64,000 nt of DNA, from assembly GCF_029784155.1 (NCBI RefSeq), contig NC_073692.1, positions 316,848,105-316,912,104 on the forward strand, written 5' to 3'. How positions within the stretch are numbered: position 1 is the first letter of the stretch; the number at the start of each line of letters is the position of its first letter. Below the pieces are notes generated by a model, which did no database searches, had not been told where the DNA came from, and worked only from the letters and a program-made list of their open reading frames with translations. The translations under genes were made by a program, and so were the position numbers. This stretch comes from Uranotaenia lowii. Taxonomy: Eukaryota; Arthropoda; Insecta; Diptera; Culicidae. Below, piece after piece: positions 1 to 13,006 of the stretch.

Positions 1-518
1 AAGGCAGTTGGAGCCAGAAGCGATTATTTTTTTGTCTTCCTGGACACAGTTTATGTGGCTTTGTGAAAATTTCACCTTTGGCAATTTTTTCCTCGCCTTA
101 GAATTTCTGTGTTACAATAGGTTGGAGCAGAGGTGAGCAACCTTTTAAAGCAACGGGCCAATTTGAATTTGAAATATTTTCGGCGTTTGCACTCAAAATA
201 ATATTTATTAATAATTAGCAGAGTTTAAGGTTATTTTATAACGACAAATTATTGACGAAAACATTACTGAAAGAGGGAAAATGGGACGAGTTCATGCGTT
301 TGAAGAAAACAAAACTTTAACACCTTTTTTTAAATACAAGGTTGATAATATCAACCGAAATTGAATAGGTACATCACTAAGTCTTGATTAAACTGGAAAC
401 ATGTAATTTTTTTTAAACGATTTGTTTTTTTCTCGAATATTCATTCTTACAATTAGAAACATCGTTTGCTTCCTATTTTTATAAGAAACGAAAAATTTAC
501 ATGTGCTATCTACACAGC
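1..518. other. AT-rich non-coding sequence
   Basis: I see no gene, RNA or bounded repeat here. Short open frames are shadows in AT-rich DNA. The stretch probably belongs to an intron or flank of the + strand gene whose last exons begin at 15571. Confidence 0.5.
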
Positions 519-1170
519 AAATTTTATTTTGCTGGAAACCAGCAAAATTTTGCTGTTTTTGTCCCGTCGGGTTTCCAGCAAAATTTCCAGCAATTTTGAT
601 TGCTGGAAAATCCAGCAATCTAAATTACTGGAATTCCAGCAATCTCAGTTACTGGAAACCAGCTACCTCAATTGCTGGAAATCAGCATTTTTTTTAAACT
701 CCATCAGATTTTTTTAGATTTCAAATTGAATTTCAATTTTAAACCCCCGTGGTAGTCATATTTATAAAAAGCAATATTTATTCTTGAGCAATATTTATTC
801 AAATTTTTATAACCAAATTAATTAATATCTGCCAGTGAGTTGACCGCTGTTCGCCAGATATTGTTATCATGCTTCATCTGAAATAAAAATAATTAGTTTC
901 TTTATCGATTTTTTTTTGTTTTTTCGAAAAAAAAAATTACCTTTGGTTTAAATGCTTCATCGCTGGAAATATGGAGACAAACACATTTCGCGCGCGACGA
1001 AAAAAAATGAGCAAAAACAAAAACAAATTCGAGTTTGACAGATCGATTGCTGGTTTTTTCAGAAATGAAGATCAAGTGCTGGAAAAATCAGCAAGATGGA
1101 GAATGTTTGCTAGTTTACAACCAAAAATTGGATTTCTAGGCTTTTCAGCATTTTTTTTTTGCTGGAGGAA
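519..1170. repeat. MITE-like repeat with GCTGG/CCAGC palindromes
   Basis: From 515 the sequence reads TACACAGCAAATTTT and then carries many alternating copies of GCTGGAAA and CCAGCAA up to about 690, with scattered copies to about 1165. Such subterminal inverted motifs are typical of MITEs. The left edge (TA then CACAGC) resembles the edges of the TA-target elements at 2488 and 23352. No matching CTGTGTA right edge was found, so the copy is degenerate or truncated. Confidence 0.45.
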
Positions 1171-1199
1171 ATCGAGGCAAAATTGATTTAAACTTTTAG

Positions 1200-1930
1200 T
1201 AGGGGATAGTGGGGTATTGTGGGCCATGGGGAAACGTGGGCCACTTTTAATATCTCAGATGCGTGTTGAGATAAAAATCTCAAACCAACTGTCATCGTCG
1301 TCGCTTTGCGTGAGCATATATTCCTATATGTTGTTGACTGAAATACGCATCATATGCTTCTTTTATTTATCAAGCTAAAAAAAGTTAGAAAATTTTTCTT
1401 ACATAATTAAAATTACACCTGCTAATTCCATCGATGGGGAACCTAAAGTGCATAATAAAAATATGCTCATACGTTTATGATCTTAGTTTTGTCATGATCT
1501 TGGTCACGTGGGAAAGGAATTTTTGGTGAAACATCAATAAGTCACACAAACGCAACCAATTTGCAAATCATAGCTTGTGGGGAATCATGGGCCACTCATC
1601 TTGAATCACCTATATTTTTATGTTTTTATACACATTCAGAACTTAAAATACGTTTTACCTATCTGCAAAGTTTTCTTATGCCAAATGAAGAGTTATGAAA
1701 AGTATTTTGTCCATCCTATATAAGAAATTTTGAAAAAACGTTCGCGAGCCAGGTTTTGGAATCTATGCGATCATACACAGTTCTCTTTTTAATTCATCAT
1801 CTGAAATTGCTTTTAAATATCGAAATGAATTAGGAAATCACAGTTTTGGGTCAACTCATAAGCTTTGCATGTTATTTGGTCAATTTGGATTTGGTGGCCC
1901 ACGAAATTGAAATTTAGCTAAAAATAATAA
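1200..1930. repeat. Diffuse repeat with GTGGGCCA motifs
   Basis: The motif GTGGGCCA or GTGGCCCA occurs near 1220, 1245, 1590 and 1890 in sequence that is otherwise AT-rich and non-coding. It looks like a degenerate interspersed repeat. Boundaries and family are unknown. Confidence 0.3.
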
Positions 1931-2487
1931 CAACACCAAAAATGCACAAAAATCCGGTGGGTCATTAAAAAAATTTCAAAATTATGTAACTCCATGTTTT
2001 GTAGAAAAAAATTTAAAAAATAAAGCATTTCAAAAAAATTGAAATTTCGCTTTAAAGTTGCTACTTGTGATCATTTTTTAAAACTTTTCATAGATTAACT
2101 AAAAAATCATGATCGATTCAGAAAAGATGATTGAAAAAATAAGAATAAGTGAAAGGTTTATAAACTTTAAAATGCATAACAGATAGTTTAATATTTCGAG
2201 CACTAAATATTTTTCCGCTGCTAATTAAAATACTGAGTCCTGACAAAGACAATAGCTCAAAAATCAGTTTTTCATAATAAAAATTGATGAATATTTTGTT
2301 TTCAGAAAACTAAAATTCAGAATTGAAAAAAAAAACACAAACTTATTAAAAATTTCTTAAAAAATTAAAATCGTTCTCTCACAATTTATTCGAAAATTTC
2401 TTAAAACTATACAATAAAATTCGAGGAAGTTTTTTAAAAATGATGCCTTTTATTAATTTCGAATTTCCTGAAGTTTCTATATTTTTA

Positions 2488-2733
2488 CACAGATTTTGTC
2501 AATCGAAAATTACCGAGTTCGGTAATTTTTTTACCGAAATCCTAACATGTGTAAATCGTTAAACTGTTCGGTAATTTTTTCGGTAAAAAATAAACCAACA
2601 TCGGTAAATCGATTCTTCATTTACCGAAATTCGTTTATTTTTTACCGAAAAAATTACCGAACAGTATAACGATTTACACATGTTAGGATTTCGGTAAAAA
2701 AATTACCGAACTCGGTAATTTTCGTTTACTGTG
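2488..2733. mobile_element. TA-target MITE with TTACCGAA inverted arms
   Basis: A 246-bp palindromic element starts CACAG and ends CTGTG, flanked by TA on both sides (2486-2487 and 2734-2735). The arms, rich in TTACCGAA/TTCGGTAA, pair almost completely around about 2610. No coding capacity. The termini match those of the element at 23352-33743, so both may be mobilised by the same Tc1/mariner-type transposase (inference). Confidence 0.75.
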
Positions 2734-2735
2734 TA

Positions 2736-5510
2736 GTTTTGGTGATAGAGAGTTTATAAGTTTAAAAATGAATAAGTGTTGAGTGAAATCAATAATTGAT
2801 ATCTAATGAACGGAAACTGGCTTTGAATTCGATTACTTCATTTGACTAAGAAGGAAAAATATTTTGATTATGATGATGATGAATAATCTAAAAATAATAA
2901 TAAATTAAACAGTTTTAAAATTCGTCAAATATCATAACAATACCAAGGTTTCATTTAATTAAACTTATTTGTTGAAGCCTGCTGAACTATTTTATTTTTG
3001 CTTTATAAATATCCAAAATTTAAATTTTGCAGAAACTTTTTTTTTAAATTTGTTGAAACTCCCTTATTAAACAGAAAACTTGTCTTACTTTTTTCGCAGA
3101 AGTCAAAATAACTTGCCGTCTTAGAAAGCTTGATAATTAAACTTAAACCTTTTATTTTTTAAAGTTTAAATTGTCTAAAAAATTCCGATTTTTTTTATAT
3201 GATTTCACGCATTTAAAAGTTATATTAAAAAAAAGCTGATAAAAAAAAACAATAACTGCATATTTGAATTTAATAAATTTAATGAAAAATTAGCTATAAA
3301 GTTCTTTCCACTTCGGAAATATGTGAATTTTGTGGCCTTGTGTTATTCATAAAAAAACCTTTTGACTGTGGAATTGAGCATTAGAAGAACAAGAAACACA
3401 AAACAAAATTGAAGTTAATATTTGTTTCTTGAAGAAAATTTTTAATTAGCAGAGAAAATGTAATGACTTTTTTTTTATAATCAAAGTGATAAATAGTAAA
3501 ATTGAAGTTACAGTTTTTGGCTAATTCTGATGACTATCGTAAGTATTAAACGCTTGTCACATTTCTACTTATTTGTTGACATGTAAAATATGTATTCGAC
3601 GAATGAATTTTGTTAGCTTCAAATTCTGAATTTGGTTGGTTACACTTCTTAATAAAAACTACTTCTTAAAACAACCCATATTTTGTGTCAAGATTTGAGT
3701 TTCAATACAGATGGTCTATTCAAATAAAATTAGAAATTTACAGTTAATAATTAATATTAATTTGGAAACGTCTTAAAATAAAATGTCTTGGGCCTTGAGT
3801 GATTTATGATTAAATTCCGCCGGAGGCGAGTAAATTTTCTGACATGAACGGTAAATGGAAAAAAATCCAATTTTTTTTAAACTATATTCATCAAAATCGT
3901 AAAACCCAGAATAGGAGAACACGTGGTTAGAACATTTCAATTGAAACATACAATTACACGGATATCTTCGTAACTCATCGAGCTGAGTCTATTGGTATAT
4001 ATAAAGTGGGGTCTTGGACCATTAATTATGACCGTTCGCTATGCCTTTCTGTAAGAAAGCAAAAAAAAAGTTGTCCCTACATTTCATTAATAGCAAATTC
4101 AAAATCAACACTCAACAACACACTTTTATTTTGTTGAGTTACTTATAAACAAAGGTTATTTGGTATAATTCAGTCTAGAGAATCGCAAGTGACAGCTGCT
4201 TGAGTTTGGTGGACCGACTTTTTTTTAATGTTCAGCCTTTTAAGTGATAAATTAAATTTAAAGTTGAATGATCACCCCCACGGAGTGGGAAATTTCGAAA
4301 ATTTAAAAGCACATTTATTAAGAAAAGTTCTTTTAATAGAAATTCGAGCGGTGGTATTTAACAATGGTCCCCCAATCAACATCACCCCGTTCCCCCCTCC
4401 CCCCACATGGGACCGCGCCTGAAACAGCCAAACACTATTACCGCTGATGTGAAAACCGCGGACAGAGGTACAACCAACTCAGAACATTAGATTTGGTTGT
4501 CACATATTTGTAATCCAGAATCAAAAATTTAAATATTGCATGAATATTGAACGTGATGAAAAGTGGGTCGTCGCGGTTTTTGTATTATGTAGAACTTGTT
4601 CATTGATTGTCGCTTTTTTACTTAGCGTATCGGTATTCCCAATGACTCCACATGGCGGTGGATGTTCTTTCGTACAATCCTATTTCGCATTCTAAGCTAT
4701 TTTGCGCATTACCATCATACAAAATTCTAATATTTGTTTGCTCATTGCCACCCCTATTCAGCACAGCTAAAGGTTCGGGCTAATGTTTCGAAAATCAATC
4801 ATTTGCTTTCAGCCATGCTTTACTGCATTCAGAGCCAAAAAATCGAATCAGTCAATTTTTCCTCTCCAACCAAATCATGTAAACAATCATGCATGACAAC
4901 GACGCTGCTGTATTTGATACATTCCCGCAAAACATGATGTGGTAAAGAAGGACGCAGACTATCAGCAACGAACGTCTAGATGGTGATTGCCTTCCTTGAT
5001 GGTTTTTAACCTTCTAGGATCACAAAAGATATGTATCAGTTCTGAGGGATGTGTAAAGGTTATACATAATATGATTTTTAGTTTTTTGCTTTGCGTAGAA
5101 GAACAAAATCATTACTAAGTAACCGCAATGAACTGTCCAGCATGTGTTAGGCTTTTTTGAACATGTGGTCCTGGTATTTCTTCAGATTTTTCCTTCTGAA
5201 ACATCCATGGTCGTCTATTAATAACGAACATAATCAACAATGATGCTAGGATAGACGTTCGGGAATGATTAAGAGAGTGACGTTCAAAATGTATCACCAA
5301 GTATGTCGATCACCGTCGATTAGCCACGAGCCGAATAGCAACGGTAGCCTCCGATGGGGCATGGTATATTTTCTTGTATCAAGATAGTGTTGATTTTCGA
5401 CATATATTCAATGGGTACCTCCACCACGTGCGTATCGAAGCACTCGGAGATATCAGTATTCTAGCTAGAAACCAATCCTGATTGCTTTTCTTGAGCGATT
5501 TTCCAAACAT
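2736..5510. other. Non-coding sequence, no recognised gene
   Basis: No supported coding region. A short palindrome CTTTCTGTAAGAAAG near 4045-4059 recurs at 44030-44045 and, in reverse, near 38410; it is probably a terminal piece of a dispersed MITE. The rest is AT-rich and unassigned. Confidence 0.4.
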
Positions 5511-5514
5511 TGGT

Positions 5515-5614
5515 TGCTATTATCCATTGCATTCAATGAAAAGTCTATAAATTCAATTAAGTTAGTTGAGGTTGAACGGCCTCAGAGAAAACCATGTTGC
5601 CTGTCAGTTATTTG
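5515..5614 (-). pseudogene. Jockey-like LINE reverse transcriptase, downstream fragment
   Basis: Read on the - strand, this short piece continues the LINE reading frame of 6737-6956 after removal of the hAT-type element at 5623-6728 and one 8-bp target copy. It contains the reverse transcriptase motif TDRQHGF followed by a GRST-like stretch. Homology stops near 5515, so the 3' part of the LINE is lost or replaced. Confidence 0.6.
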
Positions 5615-5622
5615 GTTCTTAA

Positions 5623-6728
5623 TAGAGATGTACCGAATATTCGGTCGGCCGAATACCGCCAAAAAACCGTTAGGCCGAATATTCGGCTCACCGAATAGTT
5701 GAGCTAAGTATCCGGCCGAATAGGCCGAATATCTATTATAAAAAATTATAGAATAACAAACTTGTAAATTTTTTCAAATGATTTTGCATAATTTATAAAA
5801 TATCCATAACAAATATTGTAAAAGCTACATAAACATCGAAATTATATGGATTCAGCTTAACATATTAGGTGTATCCGAGTATTTATCACAGTAGATAGTA
5901 CAGGAGAATGCTGACGAGTATCGCTTTATACCTTGATTATGGTTTTTTTTTCTAGATTTTCTTGATATATCCAGGCTTACCCAGAAATCCTATAGAGATT
6001 CGAGATAACTTAAATCTGGTCGGGATGTCCAGATATTATTTAAAACTTCTAGAATTTCGATCGTGTTTGTTTCAATTATTTGCTAAATCGATAAACTAAA
6101 ATTTCATTTTGAAATATTTTAGGTATTAACAATTTTTGAAAAATTTCAAAACGAGCATAAATTTTGCCCTTTTTTAAAATTGTTTTTCAAAAATCGTCCT
6201 GAATGCCTGACCGTGTGGATATGCGTAGTTGAAAGTATGGTATGCTTAAGGTTAAAGATCATCTTGTTTTAACAATTATTTTAAGGTATCTTGATCAAAT
6301 TCGACCTTCATCTAATTCGATATCAAATAAGCAATTTAATATTGATTGGCACCTGTTTTGACATCTTTTGTCCCAGATTTCATTGGAACACACTCTTTTT
6401 GGTGATAAACGTCCTAGAAGCGACAAGTCATCTGATGTATTGTCCTGTCAGTCATTGGTGATGGTGACATTTTAAAAACCAGGAAGACCTCAACTTGGAA
6501 AAATCTCATAATATATCATCTGATAATATCATCTGGTTGAAAATAATCGACTCAAAAACAAGAGGGGAATCAATACGGAAAAAGAAGGAAATTGAAGTAA
6601 ACGCTTTTGTTTTTATCATTTAAAACTCAATAAAATATTCGACCGAATATTCGTTTGGCCGAATAGTTGAAAAGGTCAATATTCGGTATTCGGCCGTTCG
6701 CCGAATACCACTATTCGGTACATCTCTA
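5623..6728. mobile_element. hAT-type non-autonomous element, 1.1 kb
   Basis: Termini are TAGAGATGTACCGAATA and its reverse complement, flanked by perfect 8-bp target duplications GTTCTTAA (5615-5622 and 6729-6736). Subterminal DNA is dense in ATTCGGCC/GGCCGAAT inverted motifs, typical transposase-binding arrangements. An 8-bp duplication with a TAGAG start is characteristic of hAT transposons. No transposase remains in the 1106 bp. It interrupts a LINE reverse transcriptase, whose frame continues on both sides. Confidence 0.85.
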
Positions 6729-6736
6729 GTTCTTAA

Positions 6737-6956
6737 TTTTGGAAAATAATTTTTCGTTTATCATTGCTTCAAAAAGCTTGGGAATGCAAGAGATTATGGC
6801 TATTCCGCGATAATTTCGTATGTCAGGCTTTCGACCAGATTTGAATATGGGCACTAAAGATGAGCTTTTCCAAATTTTAGGAAAATTTCCTGATTCCAAT
6901 GACATATTAAAAAGCCAAAACAATGGAGCTGTCAGTTCCATTGCCAAACTTTTCAT
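6737..6956 (-). pseudogene. Jockey-like LINE reverse transcriptase, middle fragment
   Basis: On the - strand this encodes fingers and palm of a non-LTR reverse transcriptase, with the marker segments VPIFKSG and NYRGIAIIS. It joins upstream to 8920-9254 across one hAT-type insertion and downstream to 5515-5614 across another. It is a dead element relic, not a host gene. Confidence 0.8.
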
Positions 6957-6963
6957 GAATAGA

Positions 6964-8911
6964 GGGCTGGTAGCGAGTCACTTTTTAGTGACTTGGTCAC
7001 TTTTTTTTGGGTCAGTCACTAAAAGTCACTTTTTTCATCATTTGGTCACTAAAGTCACTATTTTCTGAAAAATGGTCACTTTTATCACCAAAAGTCACTA
7101 TTTATATTTCTATCAGCTTTTGTTATTGAAATGACTTTTGAAAATAAGTAAAAATCTTTAGAGAAGTTTCTGCACTTTTTTTTTACAAAAACTCAAATCA
7201 AAAACATATTATTTAAAAATAAAAGTTTTATATGAATCAAGTTTTTTTACACTTTCTGCTGTAATGTCAAAAATACTTGTAATGATATTTTCCCATAATC
7301 AGTTATCTATCAATGTTTGATTTTACTAGTAATAAACTCTTTATCACCAAAACTAAATGTGTTCAGCTGAATTTGACAAAATTTCTAGTTTAGGACACTA
7401 TTTACCAAATCAATAGTTTAAAAAAAATAAGCACCAAAATGGTTATGGTGAAACATATTTATTGAAAAAATTCTTCCTGAAATGTTTTTAAAAACTAATA
7501 TTTTTTGTTTCCATATTGTTTTTTCAATTTTCAAATAAATTTACCGAATTTTATTGTACAGTTTTTTTTTTCAATTTTCTAATCAACTTGCCGGATTTTT
7601 TAATCAAACTTTTCAAATTTTTAAGACATATTTTTTAAAATTGTTTCCTTGTTTTTAAATTCTGAATTTTCGTGTTCTTCAACCATAAGCCTTTAACTCC
7701 AAATTTTTAATAATAAAACATAATTTCAACCTTCTGTTCTTTTTCTAGGACCCAATATTTTAATCAAAAGTGACAAAAAACTCAGAGCTTGTAATTTAAA
7801 GCTTAAAAACCAGCGATTGAAAATTTAAAAACTTTTGATTAATATTTTTTATATGAAATCATACATTTTGGATCGATCATGATTTTTAAATTAATCTAAA
7901 AGGTTTGAAAAATTGTTCTAAGTAGCAACTTTAAAAATAAATTTTAATACGCAGTGTTAACTAACTTATTGTATTTGATTTGTGCTTTCAATATTAATAA
8001 CAAAAGTTTTGAACTCATTATTTTCAATTTTTCATCATTTTTTATCATTCACGTTATTACTCATTTTCTAACATTTCTTTGTCAGTGTAGTTGAACATGA
8101 AGTTATTATTTAAGCTTCAAAAATGAAATTTTGATAACTGGAGGATTTTACTTTATTAAAGGTTTTATGTCTGGCTTATATAACTGGCACTTTTAAAATA
8201 ATTATAAATATATTCTTCTTTTTATCAAATTAAATTAAACCATCGAACATTGAATAAATTCTGTTCAAAATTCATTTTTTATTCAGTAATCGGTAATTCA
8301 CATTTTAAATCGTGATTAAATATTTTTTGTTTAAATTAAAAAATTACAGCGGAATTTCTCACTAAACTTCTAGTTGAAAATGAAGAAAAGAATTCCAAAT
8401 TTAGATGAATAAAAATTAACAATTATTATCATTTTCCTAACATCTATTCATGGTAAGTTTTGTACAAGAATGGACAATTATTTTATAATTCATATTTTTT
8501 TAATTTTAAATGTGCTAAGGAATTCTTTTGAAACTAATTTAATTCTTACTTTCTTGACTTATCGAAAATTTGAAACATTCATTGTAATATGTTTCCAAAA
8601 TTGGGTTTATCAGTCATTTTTTTAGTTCGTGTGTTGAACATGAGTGACAAATGGTGTTAGAAAACCCTTTCCTTTTCAATTTTTTATTTTTGGTATTATT
8701 TGTTATTATTTTTATCTAAATTTGAATTTCGAAACCCACCCTCCCATGGACGGATCCTTCGCTCGGGCCTGATTTGGTCACATTTTTTGTACTTCAAAGT
8801 TACGTTTTTCGTTCTACATAGTCACTATTTGGTCACTTTTTTCGGTCCTTTTTTTCAAGTTTTGGTCACTAAAGTCACTACTTTTTCATAGTCAAACCGC
8901 TACCAGCCCTG
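6964..8911. mobile_element. hAT-type non-autonomous element with AGTCACT repeats
   Basis: The ends GGGCTGGTAGCG and CGCTACCAGCCCTG are inverted; the right end read outward is CAGGG, a common hAT start. Flanks TGAATAGA (6956-6963) and TGAATACT (8912-8919) are an imperfect 8-bp duplication, the left copy being slightly eroded. Both subterminal regions (6980-7110 and 8775-8890) carry many GTCACT/AGTGAC motifs. About 1.95 kb, AT-rich, no transposase. The LINE frame resumes across it, which independently fixes the boundaries. Confidence 0.8.
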
Positions 8912-8919
8912 TGAATACT

Positions 8920-9254
8920 AGAGGAATTCCGTCTGGTCCTTTACCTTTCGAAGCGTCTAGATTTTTTAGTCCTTGCAGAATATCCTGCACATGAACTTGA
9001 TTAATGCTAATGTCACTTGAGAATTCTGGGAAAAATGTAAAATAATCGCGATCACGATCTTCTTCATTAAATGTCGTATAAATTTCTTGAAAGAAATTAG
9101 CAAAGGGATTGCAAATTTGCTCCGAGTTATCACCCACATGTTCGTCAAGGTGCATTTTTGAAAGAAAATTCCCAGTTTTCAAATTTGTTTTCACGTAGTT
9201 GAAAAAAATTCTTTGGACATTGTGTGAGGCACAAATACACATATACGTCGGCAC
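8920..9254 (-). pseudogene. Jockey-like LINE, reverse transcriptase N-terminal fragment
   Basis: Translates on the - strand to the linker between endonuclease and reverse transcriptase and the start of the latter, including the segment LDASKGKGPDGIP that precedes the palm in Jockey-type elements. The frame runs into the hAT-type insertion at 8911 and resumes at 6956. Upstream of 9254 the homology is lost. Confidence 0.8.
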
Positions 9255-10800
9255 GACTTCTCAATCCTCTGAGGCGGGCAAACTGGCTTAGCGCACCCAG
9301 TCAGGTCGCGACAGCTCAGCGTATAAGCCGCATATCAGGTTAAGTGGCGCTACCCCATCGGTGGGTGATTTCCGGAAGGGCAAACTGCTGTTGCACAGAC
9401 ATGTCTATATTTCAAGTTCAGTTTTGCATTGAATTTCAGCCTAGAATCTGTGTATCATTCAAATTCCTTACTGCTAGAGGAAAATCTCTTAAACCCCTTT
9501 AAAATCTTTGGAATTCAAGAAAACTCCAAAAAAATACGATTATCTATTCAAATAATTTGTAGAAGCATTCTAAATTTTCAGAAATTTTCTTTATATTTGT
9601 AGAAAAACTTAAGTGGTACTATTCTTATTTCGCACTTTTTCATAATTTTGGTCCTCAACGCCAATTGCTTCATTCGAAAGAAGCAAATTGATGCTTGATA
9701 TATCCGTTGAATGATTTAAAACAAATTGTAGAAGAAAATTTTGACAATTTTCATTCATTCATATTTAATAAGCAAAACACATAGTGGTACTATTTTCTTT
9801 TTCGTAAGTAGGCTTTGATTTTTTTTTGACGCTGTCCAGCGTTACCAGATTGAAAACCGCTCAAGTCCGTAGATTTGTAGAAAATTAAAAAAATGTACTG
9901 TGGTTTTGGCAAAATCAAACTTGATGGTTGTCAAGTAGAATTTTCATTTATCCGCAGAATCCCTTGAATATATTGGATAATCCGTAGAAAAACCGTAGGA
10001 AATGCTGAAAACCCGTAGATTTTGAGCATCGATTTGTAGCTCCGTAGAAATGCTTAAAATCCGTAGATCTACGAAGAAATCCGTAAATCTGGCAAGCGTA
10101 TCTGTAAATCCCCCAGCGTGGGTAAGCAACTGAAGTCAGAGAAATAAGCCATCATGGTAGTGAATTTTCCCCCAGATCTGTCGCTGTTTTTTTTGCGAAA
10201 GTCCGCCGAAAGTTGGAAACAGAAGATTTAAGGAAAAAGGTGTTGTAAACTGTGTACTTCGTCAGATTTTATCGAATATGAGGCTGAAAAAATTGTGAAA
10301 TGTTTTTCGTTGGTATTTACCATTGAAAGCAGTATGGGTGGCTCGAAAAAGGTGTTTTTCTGGTTTTCTGTACGTCCTCTGAGTCATGGCTTAAACTGGG
10401 ACCAACAAATTTTCTAAAGTAGCTGCTCGAAGATTAGTATCCTTTATCAATTCTGTTACATTGATGGTGCTGTAATTCGTTATAATGATCGATGAAATAA
10501 ATTATTAAAAATATAATAGCTTAACTCTATTACATGGGTTGAATGAGGGGTTGGATGTGGCATCAAACGATCGAAAAACTGATATAGGTACAATGGATTG
10601 TGGGTTTAAGCCAGCCGGAGTATGGAGCTCGGCAAATTTGAAATCACGAGTAGGTTACTACGGTGCCTTTTCAGGATTATTTATTTGTTTTGAACCGTTG
10701 GATGGGAGTAAGATGAGCCAAACCTGTTCCAAGCCAATGGTAACGGACCCCTTGGCAGTGCTGCAGTTATTGTTGATGAGTTAACACTAAACATACCGAC
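9255..10800. other. Non-coding sequence with one possible small MITE
   Basis: No gene seen. A possible small hAT-like MITE lies at about 9838-10100: the ends CAGCGTTACCAGA and TCTGGCAAGCG are imperfect inverted repeats and CCGTAGAT motifs recur in both orientations, but no 8-bp duplication is visible. The rest is unassigned. Confidence 0.35.
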
Positions 10801-11858
10801 ACTTTGTATATACCTATTCATACCGCGAGCGGTCAAATGACGGCAAACACCGTTTTCGCTAAAACTCCCTTGTTTCTCAACCGATTTCTACAAAATTTAC
10901 AGTTTTGAAAAGCTTATAACTCAACTCAAATATGTTTCTCAGACAATTTTCAGCTACCATCAAAAACTTTAAAGTTATTTACAGTACAAGAATTTTTTTT
11001 ATGAAAAAACATGCTTCAGGAAAAAGGCTGTAAATCAGTTATTAAGTACTCGAAAAAAAAATTTACTTAGTGTCTGGGAAAGCTGAAATTATAAGCTATA
11101 TGTTGCATATATGGAATTTTTTTTTTAATTCGGAGATCATGGGCACAAAAAATGTAAAAAATTTGTGTAAAACACGTACTTTTCAATCAATCTACCGCCA
11201 AAGCTGTTCCTGTTACAGTAGAAAATTTTGAAAAAATAAATTAGAAAGTTGACATAATTTGTCACATTTTGGCATCCTCAGATTTTTAAAATACTAAATA
11301 CATAATTTTTGACGGCTTTTCAAATGTAGTTGTTTTTCGAACTTTTTATGAATCTGGATTTTCTGAGACAATCCCTACACCAAAATTCAGCTTTGCACTG
11401 GATTTTGAGTACGTTAACATAAGGTTTAGGCAATAAAACTATATGCAAAAGAAAGCAAATTTTATGCCGGTTTTAGTGATGTAATTGCATTGGCGGTGCA
11501 CCACCCACTGCGCCCGTCTGCCAAGCAAGAATTTGCGCTGACTTTTCCAAATTCAGAAACTACTTCATTGTTTTATTTATCATATTTTTGTCAAGCATTG
11601 TACCGCCAATGCAGTTACATCACTAGAACCGGTATAAAATTCGCTTTCTTTTGGATATAGTTTTATTGTCTAAACCTTACGTTAATGTATTCAAAATTTA
11701 GTCAAATTTAGGTGTAGGAATTGTCTCAGAAAATCCAAACTGATAAAAAGTTCGAAAAACGGCTACGTTTGAAAAGTCGTCTAAAATTATGTATTTTGTA
11801 TTGCAAAAATCTAAAGATGCCAAAATGTGACAAATTACGTCCACTTTTCAATTCACTT

Positions 11859-12194
11859 TTTCAAAATTTTTTACTGTAACAGGAACAGTAAATTGATTGA
11901 AAAGTACGAGTTTTACACAACTCGCCTCGCCTCGGTGTATGCAGCATTATCTTACGCGCGCAAAACTTTTTGCCTGGCACGCTATACGCAGATAGTAATG
12001 ACGTCACATGTTTACATTCGAACGAGTTTCAAAATTTTTTACTGTAACAGGAACAGTAAATTGATTGAAAAGTACGAGTTTTACACAACTCGCCTCGCCT
12101 CGGTGTATGCAGCATTATCTTACGCGCGCAAAACTTTTTGCCTGGCACGCTATACGCAGATAGTAATGACGTCACATGTTTACATTCGAACGAG
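11859..12194. repeat. 168-bp tandem duplication
   Basis: Two head-to-tail copies (11859-12026 and 12027-12194) appear identical by eye. Each includes CTCGCCTCGCCTCGG, TTACGCGCGC and TGACGTCACATG, so the unit is richer in CG than its surroundings. Identity implies a very recent duplication or gene conversion. Confidence 0.85.
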
Positions 12195-13006
12195 TTGTTT
12201 ACTCGTGTTATTTTTTGCATGCTCTGTCGATTTCTGAGAGGACGCGCTTACTGGGTAGTAGCCTACCTTATATATTTATACCGTGTTGACCGCAGTACGG
12301 CATGAATGAGAGGAAAAACTCTCCCCCCCCCCACGTGTTTCGAAAGACGATGAAATAAAATGATGTTAGCCTATACGAATTTCATAAAAACAGTGAATGG
12401 AAAATTATTTCACTTTCATCCAAGCATGTCAACAGTTTTGAGCACTGGATCCAAGACGTCCAGTTCAAATGCGAGCTGTACAAAGTTGTGGATCACCTGT
12501 GCTATCATGGGAAGGAAAAGGTTGATATACCCAAAATCCAGTGCAAAGTTAATTTTAAATGTAAGAAAATCTGAGAAATTGCTAACTGACATAAAGTTTA
12601 AAAAACAGGTACTCTTGAAAATTCTGCAAAAAATCTGTGTTTCGTATTTTGAGATTCCAAAGCTGCCAAAATGTGTCAAATTACGTCAACTTTAGAATCC
12701 ACTGCACTCTTTGAAATTTTTCTGTCAATGAAACAATGTTGGCGGTTGACTGATTGATTGAAAAGTACGGTTTTTAAAACAATTTTTTACATTTTTTGTT
12801 GGCATGATCTCAGAAAAAAAATCAAAGAAAAATATCCTTATGTGCAACATATAGCTTCCAACTTCAGCTTACTAAGGCACTAAGGGATTTTTTTTTTAGC
12901 ATTTGGTAGCTGATCTACCATCTTTCCCTCGAAGCATGTTTTTTTAAATTTTTATTTTTCTTATGACTTTGAATAACGTGAAAATTTATTATTATAGCTG
13001 AATATT

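Noticed and set aside
12360..12695. 111-codon + ORF and overlapping - ORF
   Set aside because: Located in the diverged arm of the palindromic element at 10.8-14.5 kb; no recognisable domain.
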